A DNA stretch of 6,161 nt from CAYNNP01 sp964398215 (GTDB taxonomy: Bacteria; Planctomycetota; Planctomycetia; Pirellulales; Pirellulaceae), in assembly GCA_964398215.1 (NCBI GenBank), contig CAYNNP010000323.1, positions 1 through 6,161 on the forward strand, in the 5' to 3' direction. Shown in pieces: positions 1-6,048 of this stretch. The notes beneath the pieces are model-generated. The model saw nothing but the letters and a program-made list of their open reading frames with translations, was not told where the DNA came from and ran no database searches. Within the stretch, counting starts at the first letter, position 1; the number at the start of each line of letters is the position of its first letter. The translations under genes and the position numbers were made by a program.

Positions 1-5
1 GCTGA

Positions 6-1130
6 CTAAATCAAACTTCGTATCTGTCTCAGGCCTTTTGCGGGCATGCGAAAGAGTACGGTGCAGACTGGTTGGCCGCGTTCTACGACAACTGTGTCCA
101 TTGGCAAATCCGTGAGTTGCCTCTCATCGGTTGACAACTGTTCTAGTTCACTTGGATCAATCTTTGTGCGTTGTCGTGCGAACACAATGCGTTTGTAAAA
201 CGATCCGCGATTCGTTTGATTTGGACACTTGAATTTCTTTCCGCTCAGTACCTCACCCAGAATCGATTCTTGCTCAGGAACAATCCTTTTTCTGGCTGGA
301 TCAAGCTCGATCAACTCCATGGATCCGCTCCATCGCGGATTCACTTCCAGCAACACAACTTGGCCGTTGCGCACCAACACATCGACATTGAAAACGCCGA
401 CCAGTCCTGTGCGGGCGACAAACTGGTTGCCCAGCTTTTGGATTTTTGATTCGACATCGGCGGCCAAACGATACGGCCCCGAAGAACCGCTGTACACGAA
501 CGGTCGGATACCAATTCGAGTGAAGTGCCCGCGACAGATTCCCAGCAATCGAGCACCGTTGTCGTTACCGGAGCTAATAAAACTAGCGCCATAGACACGC
601 CCTGGCATCCAGCGCTGAAAGTACCGATCGGCGCTCGGCGGATCGCTAGCATGCCAACCAACGGCCAAGCCTCCACATCCGCTTTTCGATTTCTGCAACC
701 AGCGTCCGGCTTCTGTTGTGGTTGGGGCGGTAGTGGTCGTCTCTGGAAAAATGCTATCGCTGCTGGCTGCAAGTTCGCTCAGGAATTCTGGATCGGAAAA
801 TCGGACCTGGTCGCTAGGCGGCGCAGACAGCCAGCGATTGGGCAACTTTGTCAAAAGCGATCCAGACTCCTTGCTCAATCCGCCCACCTGCAGGATTGGA
901 ATCGACGCGAGCTCGCTGTCTTTCGTGATCCGATTGACCGCTTCTTGACCCAGACAATAGTGCTGCTGGCAGGCCCGAATGGTCTCTCGGTCGCCGAACA
1001 GGTCCATTCCAATCACAGAGATTCCCGCCCGCGCAGCGGATTGGGCGGCCGCACGGACCGATGCACCGACCAGAATCACCGTACTTTGATGGGAAATCAT
1101 TGTCTGGGAATCAGCTTCGGGTGCTTGCAT
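6..1130 (-). CDS. ATP-grasp ligase-like protein, probably linked to H4MPT or methanofuran-type cofactor synthesis
   Basis: This is a 374-aa protein read from the ATG at 1130. It begins with a hydrophobic strand and glycine turn (VILVGASVRAAA, about residues 18-29), as in the pre-ATP-grasp fold. A probable ATP-binding strand and loop follows around residues 144-157 (WLQKSKSGCGG). The clearest signature is at 247-272: FNVDVLVRNG followed by LLEVNPRWSGSME. It supplies the Mg/ATP ligands of ATP-grasp enzymes (Asp250, Glu262, Asn264, Arg266). ATP-grasp enzymes join a carboxylate to an amine or thiol through an acyl phosphate. Unassigned ATP-grasp genes occur in bacterial H4MPT clusters, and archaeal relatives include the tyramine-glutamate ligase MfnD and the pterin glutamate ligase MptN. 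Placement divergent from fae suggests a cofactor role, but the substrate cannot be read from sequence. The start is uncertain: a GTG at 1172 (388 aa) and an ATG at 1100 (364 aa) are also in frame, and none has a clear ribosome binding site. The TAG stop is at 6-8. Confidence 0.8.
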   Translation of the reverse strand: MQAPEADSQTMISHQSTVILVGASVRAAAQSAARAGISVIGMDLFGDRETIRACQQHYCLGQEAVNRITKDSELASIPILQVGGLSKESGSLLTKLPNRWLSAPPSDQVRFSDPEFLSELAASSDSIFPETTTTAPTTTEAGRWLQKSKSGCGGLAVGWHASDPPSADRYFQRWMPGRVYGASFISSGNDNGARLLGICRGHFTRIGIRPFVYSGSSGPYRLAADVESKIQKLGNQFVARTGLVGVFNVDVLVRNGQVVLLEVNPRWSGSMELIELDPARKRIVPEQESILGEVLSGKKFKCPNQTNRGSFYKRIVFARQRTKIDPSELEQLSTDERQLTDLPMDTVVVERGQPVCTVLFRMPAKGLRQIRSLI

Positions 1131-1279
1131 GTTGGGTAGTCGTTCTGATATTTTTTGGCTTGATAGACCCACCCGAAAGCCGCGAAATTTGTGGCTTGGC
1201 GTTTACTGCAATGGGGAAACGGAGACGACTCTCCTGACCGGTCTGAAACGAACCACTCATTTGGAAAGGCAATTACCTC
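1131..1279. promoter_or_regulatory. Divergent intergenic region: fae promoter/leader and ATP-grasp gene upstream region
   Basis: These 149 bases separate the divergent ATP-grasp and fae genes (107 bases if the ATP-grasp gene starts at the GTG at 1172). Promoters for both must lie here or in the adjoining coding ends. I found no convincing -35/-10 pair. Two small dyads lie in the fae leader: GGAGA-CGAC-TCTCC at 1221-1234 and the 8-bp palindrome GACCGGTC at 1236-1243. A candidate ribosome binding site for fae follows. The regulatory function is inferred from gene orientation only. Confidence 0.5.
1263..1269 (+). promoter_or_regulatory. Ribosome binding site of fae
   Basis: The purine-rich heptamer GGAAAGG lies 10 bases before the fae ATG at 1280. 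It is a plausible though slightly distant Shine-Dalgarno site. It supports the ATG at 1280 as the start, which also gives the N-terminus expected for Fae. The mtd gene downstream has no comparable site. Confidence 0.55.
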
Positions 1280-1777
1280 ATGCAGTTTAACATCGGAGAA
1301 GCCCTCGTCGGCGACGGGAACGAAATCGCACACATCGACTTGATGGTCGGCAGCAAAGACGGCCCGGTTGGCGTTGCGTTTGCAAACGCATTGTCAACAC
1401 AAAGCGAAGGCCATACGAATTTGCTGGCCGTACTGGCGCCAAACGTCGCTGTCAAACCAGCTACTGTGATGGTTACCAAGGTCACGATCAAAGGCATGAA
1501 GCAAGCCGTTCAAATGTTCGGCCCTGCACAAGCTGCGGTTGCGAAAGCTGTTGCGGATAGCGTTGCCGACGGCGTGATCCCCAAGGACCAAGCAGAAGAT
1601 CTTGTCTGCGTCTGCGGTGTGTTCATTCACCCTGCGGCTGAAGACGACGCTAAGATCTACGAATACAACTATCAAGCGACAAAAGAAGCTTTGGTTGCTG
1701 CGATGGGCAACAAGCCAAGTGTCGACGAAATGCTTGCTCAGAAAGAAACCGCTACTCACCCGTTCAAGGGCTGTTAG
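1280..1777 (+). CDS. fae: Formaldehyde-activating enzyme (Fae)
   Basis: This 165-aa protein is close to the roughly 170-aa length of bacterial Fae and is recognisable throughout. The N-terminal block IGEALVGDGNEIAHIDLMVG (5-24) carries the conserved histidine (His18 counting Met), equivalent to the catalytic His17 of the Methylobacterium extorquens enzyme. Other family blocks are NLLAVLAPN (47-55), KGMKQAVQMFGPAQAAVAKAV (71-91), the VFIHPAAEDDAKIYEYNY region (114-131) and the C-terminal ATHPF. Fae is a cytosolic, homopentameric enzyme that catalyses condensation of formaldehyde with tetrahydromethanopterin to methylene-H4MPT, the entry step of H4MPT-dependent formaldehyde oxidation. The next plus-strand gene encodes the next enzyme. 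fae has its own ribosome binding site and is followed by a strong terminator, so it is probably expressed as a separate abundant message. Cys110, Cys112 and the C-terminal Cys165 are visible; the M. extorquens protein, as I recall it, lacks them at the matching positions. No domain is missing. Confidence 0.97.
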   Translation: MQFNIGEALVGDGNEIAHIDLMVGSKDGPVGVAFANALSTQSEGHTNLLAVLAPNVAVKPATVMVTKVTIKGMKQAVQMFGPAQAAVAKAVADSVADGVIPKDQAEDLVCVCGVFIHPAAEDDAKIYEYNYQATKEALVAAMGNKPSVDEMLAQKETATHPFKGC

Positions 1778-1831
1778 GTTTTCGCTTTCAGTTGCAACCG
1801 ACTGATTTGCGGCGATAACTGAAATCATTCG

Positions 1832-1865
1832 AAAGCTTTCCGGTGATCCTGGAAAGCTTTTTTTT
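1832..1865 (+). terminator. Rho-independent terminator between fae and the mtd gene
   Basis: The arms AAAGCTTTCC (1832-1841) and GGAAAGCTTT (1851-1860) are perfect reverse complements over 10 bp. They enclose a 9-base loop, which can tighten by one G-T and one G-C pair. A run of eight T (1858-1865) follows. The other strand has no T run, so it works only for plus-strand transcription. It lies 54 bases after the fae stop and ends only 30 bases before the mtd start codon. It should therefore limit read-through from fae into the downstream genes. Confidence 0.9.
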
Positions 1866-1895
1866 GTGAACTTCTCAAAACATAAACGCACAACT

Positions 1896-2762
1896 ATGAG
1901 CAAGCGAATTCTGATTCAACTGGATAGCGATTCGCAGCCCAGTACTTTTGATTCTGTTGTCGCGATTGATTCCAACGTTGACCATCTGCTGCGACATCAC
2001 AATGTCCAGGTTACGACAGTAACGCCCTTGGTTCATGGCGCCATGTTCACGCGCGGCGGCGATGACTTGAAAAATACAGCCATCTTTGTCGGTGGTTCAG
2101 ATGTTTCCGACGCCGAAGCGATCTTTGCTGCCGCACAAGAAGCATTCTTTGGCCCGGTGCGGGTGTCATTGATGTTGGATGCAAACGGTTGCAACACGAC
2201 ATCGGCAGCGGCCGTCGTCGCGGCCAGTCGGCACACAAACCTGAGTGAATCGAAAGCCGTGGTGCTGGGCGGCACTGGGCCAGTTGGTCGGCGCGTGACG
2301 CAGTTGTTGGTCAGTGATGGTGCGTCGGTGACGGTAACAAGCCGTTCGCTCGCTCGCGCACAAGATGTCTGCGAGGACGTTGGTGAGCGAATCGACGGCG
2401 CTAAGTTGACACCTGATTCGCCAGCAACGCCAGATCAAATCAGAGCAACCCTTGGAGATGCGGATATCGTGATCGCTTGTGGAGCCGCCGGCATCGAGCT
2501 TGTTGCCGAAGAGTTGATTACGGATTTAGAATCACTGAAAGTTGCGATTGATTTGAACGCTGTCCCGCCTGCTGGGATCGGCGGCGTCGGGGTGATGGAC
2601 AAAGCCAAGCCACTCGGCCACGGTGTCGGTTACGGCGCAATCGGCGTCGGTGGACTGAAAATGAAAACACATCGGCGAGCGATCCAGATGCTGTTCGAAA
2701 GCAATGACAGGCTTTTGGATGCTGCAGAGATCTACGCTATCGCAAAATCCATGGACCAATAG
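1896..2762 (+). CDS. mtdC: NAD(P)-dependent methylene-tetrahydromethanopterin dehydrogenase (MtdC/MtdB type)
   Basis: This 288-aa protein matches the MtdA/MtdB/MtdC family in length and motifs. It starts MSKRILIQLDSD, like family members that begin MSKK. It then shows FTRGGDDLKNTAIFVGG (51-67), FFGPVRVSLMLDANGCNTT (84-102), the dinucleotide-binding turn GGTGPVGRR (125-133), DLNAVPPAGIGG (219-230) and YGAIGVGGLKMKTHR (246-260). The enzyme oxidises methylene-H4MPT to methenyl-H4MPT in the cytosol, the step after Fae. The symbol mtdC is chosen because that class was described from planctomycetes; MtdB cannot be excluded without a tree, and the NAD or NADP preference is not readable here. The ATG at 1896 is preferred over the in-frame GTG at 1866, which abuts the terminator T run and would add ten unconserved residues. 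No Shine-Dalgarno site precedes it; the leader is A-rich. The next gene follows after 4 bases. Confidence 0.9.
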   Translation: MSKRILIQLDSDSQPSTFDSVVAIDSNVDHLLRHHNVQVTTVTPLVHGAMFTRGGDDLKNTAIFVGGSDVSDAEAIFAAAQEAFFGPVRVSLMLDANGCNTTSAAAVVAASRHTNLSESKAVVLGGTGPVGRRVTQLLVSDGASVTVTSRSLARAQDVCEDVGERIDGAKLTPDSPATPDQIRATLGDADIVIACGAAGIELVAEELITDLESLKVAIDLNAVPPAGIGGVGVMDKAKPLGHGVGYGAIGVGGLKMKTHRRAIQMLFESNDRLLDAAEIYAIAKSMDQ

Positions 2763-2766
2763 AACG

Positions 2767-3489
2767 ATGCTGCCCCACGACGTCTTGCTGAAACTAAAAC
2801 GTTGGAACACTCCCACGATCTATAATGGCTGGGAGCAGATCACCAGCGCCGATATCGTACGTGACGGCGTCAACCTGGAAGAAACTCGTGACTTCATGCC
2901 GCAGATGGGCCCGATGGTGGGCTACGCGGTGACGGTCGTCATCGAACCATCGAATCCAGAACACAAACTGAATTCTGAATGCAATGCTGACTACCGTGCC
3001 TACGTCGCTAGTATGCCTGGCCCAAAGATCGTGGTGGTACAAGATCTGGATAAGCCGCAGGTTTGTGGTTCGCTGTGGGGCGAAGTGAACAGCAACATCC
3101 ACCGTACCCTGGGCTGTGTTGGAACAATTACAGACGGGTCAATTCGTGATGTGGACGAGATGACCAATGCAGGTTTCAAAGCACTGGCTAGGCGGCTGAC
3201 TGTTGGCCACGCTCATGTGGTTCCGGTGAAATGGAATTGTGAAGTCGAGGTGTTTGGGCAGTTGATCCGCCCAGGGCAATTGATCCATGCCGACAAGCAC
3301 GGTTTTCTTGCAGTGCCGCCTGAGGATGAAGAGAAGTTGTTGGACGCAGCAATTTTCATGGACAACAACGAATGCAACACTGTGATTGACGCCGCGCGAA
3401 GCTGCCAGGGCCTGACCGCAAAGCAATCGGTAGCCAAAATCAATGAAGCCGGCAAACGGTTCGGCCAAGCGATGAATGAAAGGTTTTAA
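2767..3489 (+). CDS. RraA-like / HMG-CHA aldolase-fold family protein
   Basis: This 240-aa protein contains the RraA-like (class II pyruvate aldolase-like) core. The segment at 101-131 (GSLWGE, then GCVGTITDGSIRDVDEM) has the family G...D-G-x-x-R-D-x-x-E signature, with Arg127, Asp128 and Glu131. A second conserved block, IHADKHGFLAVPPE (173-186), corresponds to the family's DADGVVVVP region. In catalytic members the Arg-Asp pair binds substrate and a divalent metal for retro-aldol cleavage or oxaloacetate decarboxylation. The E. coli RNase E inhibitor RraA is shorter (about 160 aa) and lacks the Asp, so an RNase regulator is unlikely. The older label 'dimethylmenaquinone methyltransferase' for such proteins is also misleading. 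The extra N-terminal 50 residues and C-terminal helix (about 187-240) lie outside the core. The ATG at 2767 is 4 bases after the mtd stop, implying translational coupling; an in-frame ATG at 2704 lies inside mtd and is rejected. The substrate is unknown, and a role in C1 metabolism is inferred only from position. Confidence 0.82.
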   Translation: MLPHDVLLKLKRWNTPTIYNGWEQITSADIVRDGVNLEETRDFMPQMGPMVGYAVTVVIEPSNPEHKLNSECNADYRAYVASMPGPKIVVVQDLDKPQVCGSLWGEVNSNIHRTLGCVGTITDGSIRDVDEMTNAGFKALARRLTVGHAHVVPVKWNCEVEVFGQLIRPGQLIHADKHGFLAVPPEDEEKLLDAAIFMDNNECNTVIDAARSCQGLTAKQSVAKINEAGKRFGQAMNERF

Positions 3490-3849
3490 GTGAACTGCAT
3501 CGACGAACAGTCGTTCTTTAGCAAGCGGATGCTTTGGTGGACGATCGGACTGACCGTATTTGTCGAATTGATTTGCGTTGTATTGAGATTTGGGTTTGAT
3601 AAAGATTCGACATCGGCGACCGCGTCGACAATTGGAGTTCTGACGTTTGGAATCCGGATTCACCACGGCTACATCGGAGCCGTGATGATTCCAGCGTCAT
3701 TGATCTTTTTTGATCGAGCCAAGCCAATCGCCAAGTGGGTTTTTGTCGTTGGCGTTGCATTGTTCGCCAGCGACATGATTCATCACTTTCTAGTTTTATG
3801 GCCGATCACAGGCAGCCCGGACTTCGACCTCGTTTATCCATCCAGTTGA
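3490..3849 (+). CDS. Small three-helix membrane protein with paired His-His motifs
   Basis: I do not recognise a named family for this 119-aa protein. Three hydrophobic segments are visible, at about 15-34, 58-74 and 82-104. Lys and Arg lie before the first helix and in the loop between the second and third (DRAKPIAK, 75-82), so the positive-inside rule predicts a cytoplasmic N-terminus and an outer C-terminus. His58-His59 open the second helix and His98-His99, after Asp95, lie near the end of the third. On this topology both pairs fall on the outer face. The GTG start at 3490 directly follows the TAA stop of the preceding gene, with AAAGG at 3479-3483 as a plausible ribosome binding site 6 bases upstream. 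An ATG at 3529 (residue 14) is a possible alternative. The gene closes the run mtdC, aldolase-like gene, membrane gene, and its stop is 27 bases from the convergent peptidase stop. Confidence 0.72.
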   Translation: MNCIDEQSFFSKRMLWWTIGLTVFVELICVVLRFGFDKDSTSATASTIGVLTFGIRIHHGYIGAVMIPASLIFFDRAKPIAKWVFVVGVALFASDMIHHFLVLWPITGSPDFDLVYPSS

Positions 3850-3876
3850 ACGGTCGCGGCTATCCTGCTCTGGTGG

Positions 3877-6048
3877 CTATTCCATTTTTATTCCTTCCAG
3901 ATCCAGCAAGAACGCGTAGACCAATGCGACTTTCTTGTACGGCTTGAATCGTCCCGACGCCCCGCCGTGGCCGACTTCCATGTCGCAACTTAAAAGCAAA
4001 CGATTCTTGTCCGTTTTCAATTCGCGCAGCTTTGCAATCCACTTCGCGGGCTCCCAGTATTGGACTTGGCTATCCCAGTACCCAGTCGTTATCAGCAAAT
4101 TCGGATACGCCTTCTTTTCGATATTGTCATACGGCGAGTACGACAGCATGTAACCATAGGAGTCACGATCTTTCGGATTGCCCCATTCGTTGAACTCGAA
4201 TGTCGTCAACGGAATCGATTCATCCCACATCGTGCTGACCACATCGACAAAGGGAACTTTCGCGACGCCGCTTTTCCATAGGGTTGGCTCCATATTGATC
4301 ACCGCGCCGATCAGCAGACCGCCAGCGCTGCCGCCTTGGCAGTGCAAATGCTCAGGGCTGGTAAAACCTTGTTCGACCAGAAACTTGCCACAATCAATGA
4401 AGTCGTAAAACGTATTCTTCTTGTTCTTGAGCTTTCCGTCTTCGTACCAGTGCCGCCCCATCTCTTGGCCGCCTCGAATATGAGCGATCGCGTACACAAA
4501 ACCACGGTCAAGCAAACTCAGCCGCGTCGAGCTAAAGGACGCGTCCATGCTGGAGCCGTAAGAACCGTAGGCGTACAGCAGAGTCGGATTGGCGCCATTC
4601 TTTTTAAGGCCTTTGCGATACACCAGCGAAATGGGAACTCGCGTGCCATCGCGAGCGGTCGCCCAAAGCCGTTCGCTTGTGTAATTCTCGACTTTGAATT
4701 GTCCACCCATCACCTGCTGCTGTTTCAGCAACGTTCGTTCTTTGCTAACCATATCAAAATCGTATTGGCTGGTTGGCGTGGTCAACGACGTGTAGGTATA
4801 TCGAAGCAGCGTTGTGTCAAATTCCGGATTGATCCCGATACCAACCGAATAGGTCGGATCGGGGTACTGCATGTATTCATCCTGGGCACCATCCCACCGT
4901 TTCATGCGAATCTGTTCCAAGCCATCTTTGCGCTCGCCCAACACTAGAAAGTCGCGAAAGATTTCGATGCCATCAAGAAAGACGTCATCGCGATGCGGAA
5001 TGACTTCCTGCCAATTGTCTTTCGTGGTCGCTTTCACGGGAGTTTTCATCAACCGAAAATTCTTGGCATCCAAATTTGTTCGGATGTAAAAATGGTCGCC
5101 AAAGTGATCAAGTTCGTACTCCAGATCCTTCTCGCGTTCTTGGACAACTCGGAACGAGTCATCCGGTTTATCAGCGTCCAGCACTCGATACTCAGTCGAA
5201 AGCGTCTCGAACGAACCGATAAAGATGTACTTTTCTGATTTGGTTTTCCCAACACCGCAACTAAACGCCTCGTCCTTTTCTTCAAACACAAGCTCATCTT
5301 CGGCTTGCGGCGTTCCCAGTTTGTGCCGAAAAATTCGGTACGAACGCAGCGTCTCTTCATCCTTGACCGTATAGAAAACCGTCTGATTGTCGTTGGCCCA
5401 AGTCGCCCCGCCAGTCACATTCTCAAGCTTGTCATCGAGCAGCTTTCCGGTCTCCAGATCCTTGAAATACAGGGTATAGATCCGGCGAGAAACTGTATCC
5501 ACCGCGTACGCCAACAGCTTGTTGTTTGGGCTCACTCGCGGGCCAGCGATTCGGTAGTACGAAAACCCCTCAGCCATTTCGGGTCCGTTCAGCATCACCT
5601 CTTCGCTGGCGTTTTCGGTAATTTTCTTGCGGCAATACAGTGCGTAGTCTTGTCCCTTTTCGTAGCGAGTGTAGTACGTGTATCCACGAAGTTTGTAAGG
5701 AACCGATGCGTCGTCTTGTTTGATACGTCCAACGATTTCGTCGAACAGTTTGGCCTGAAACTGTTTGGTATGGCCCATCACCTTTTCAGTGTAAGCATTC
5801 TCAGCATTCAAGTACTCCAGCACTTCCTTTGTCTGTTGATCTGGCGTTTCAGCATTCTTTTGGTCATCACTCAATCGCATCCAAAAGTAGTTGTCGGTGC
5901 GAACGTTGCCATGCTCTTTCAGTTCATGAGCGACAATCTTTGCGCTGGGTGCGGTGTGATCTTGATCGGGCGATTGAGCTTGGGTTGTCATTGGCAGTGC
6001 AAAGAAGAAAGAAGCGGCGATAAAAACAAAAGTGTTTGGGCGATGCAT
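3877..6048 (-). CDS. Exported oligopeptidase B-type serine peptidase (prolyl oligopeptidase family S9A)
   Basis: This 723-aa protein has the S9A layout: an N-terminal signal peptide, a beta-propeller region (roughly 60-420) and a C-terminal alpha/beta-hydrolase domain (roughly 440-723). Catalytic residues are clear: Ser574 in GGSAGG, Asp659 in YWDSQVQYWEPAKW and His694 in GHGGASGR. The Ser-Asp and Ser-His spacings of 85 and 120 equal those of E. coli oligopeptidase B (532, 617, 652). Such enzymes cleave short peptides after Arg or Lys, the propeller excluding large proteins. The P1-binding Glu is retained (Glu618), but the P2-binding Glu is Asn620. The ATG at 6048 gives a typical signal peptide (MHRPN, hydrophobic core, then ALPMTTQAQ with cleavage after about residue 25) and has AAGG 7 bases upstream. 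A TTG at 6066 would add six residues and spoil the spacing. E. coli PtrB is cytosolic, so export is a real difference. The gene converges on the C1 operon and appears functionally separate. Confidence 0.93.
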   Translation of the reverse strand: MHRPNTFVFIAASFFFALPMTTQAQSPDQDHTAPSAKIVAHELKEHGNVRTDNYFWMRLSDDQKNAETPDQQTKEVLEYLNAENAYTEKVMGHTKQFQAKLFDEIVGRIKQDDASVPYKLRGYTYYTRYEKGQDYALYCRKKITENASEEVMLNGPEMAEGFSYYRIAGPRVSPNNKLLAYAVDTVSRRIYTLYFKDLETGKLLDDKLENVTGGATWANDNQTVFYTVKDEETLRSYRIFRHKLGTPQAEDELVFEEKDEAFSCGVGKTKSEKYIFIGSFETLSTEYRVLDADKPDDSFRVVQEREKDLEYELDHFGDHFYIRTNLDAKNFRLMKTPVKATTKDNWQEVIPHRDDVFLDGIEIFRDFLVLGERKDGLEQIRMKRWDGAQDEYMQYPDPTYSVGIGINPEFDTTLLRYTYTSLTTPTSQYDFDMVSKERTLLKQQQVMGGQFKVENYTSERLWATARDGTRVPISLVYRKGLKKNGANPTLLYAYGSYGSSMDASFSSTRLSLLDRGFVYAIAHIRGGQEMGRHWYEDGKLKNKKNTFYDFIDCGKFLVEQGFTSPEHLHCQGGSAGGLLIGAVINMEPTLWKSGVAKVPFVDVVSTMWDESIPLTTFEFNEWGNPKDRDSYGYMLSYSPYDNIEKKAYPNLLITTGYWDSQVQYWEPAKWIAKLRELKTDKNRLLLSCDMEVGHGGASGRFKPYKKVALVYAFLLDLEGIKME

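Noticed and set aside
525..1139. 204-codon plus-strand open frame antisense to the ATP-grasp gene
   Set aside because: No family features, low-complexity basic composition, and complete overlap with a protein bearing a clear ATP-grasp motif.
1866..1895. Upstream GTG start for the methylene-H4MPT dehydrogenase (298 aa)
   Set aside because: The codon directly follows the terminator T run, the extra ten residues are not family-like, and homologues begin with MSK at the downstream ATG.
1394..1903. 169-codon minus-strand open frame across fae and the terminator
   Set aside because: It is a shadow of fae and runs through the terminator hairpin; no family resemblance.
2704..2766. Upstream ATG for the RraA-like protein, overlapping mtdC by 59 bases
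   Set aside because: The added 21 residues are simply mtdC C-terminal sequence read in another frame; the ATG at 2767 gives normal operon spacing.
2767..3489. Annotation as RNase E inhibitor RraA or dimethylmenaquinone methyltransferase
   Set aside because: The catalytic Arg-Asp pair that RraA lacks is present, the protein is about 80 residues longer than RraA, and no methyltransferase motif is visible.
3139..3666. 175-codon minus-strand open frame across the aldolase-like and membrane genes
   Set aside because: It crosses two well-supported genes on the other strand and has no signal of its own.
4336..4947. 203-codon plus-strand open frame antisense to the peptidase gene
   Set aside because: It lies wholly within the peptidase coding sequence, including its catalytic Ser region, and shows no recognisable domain.
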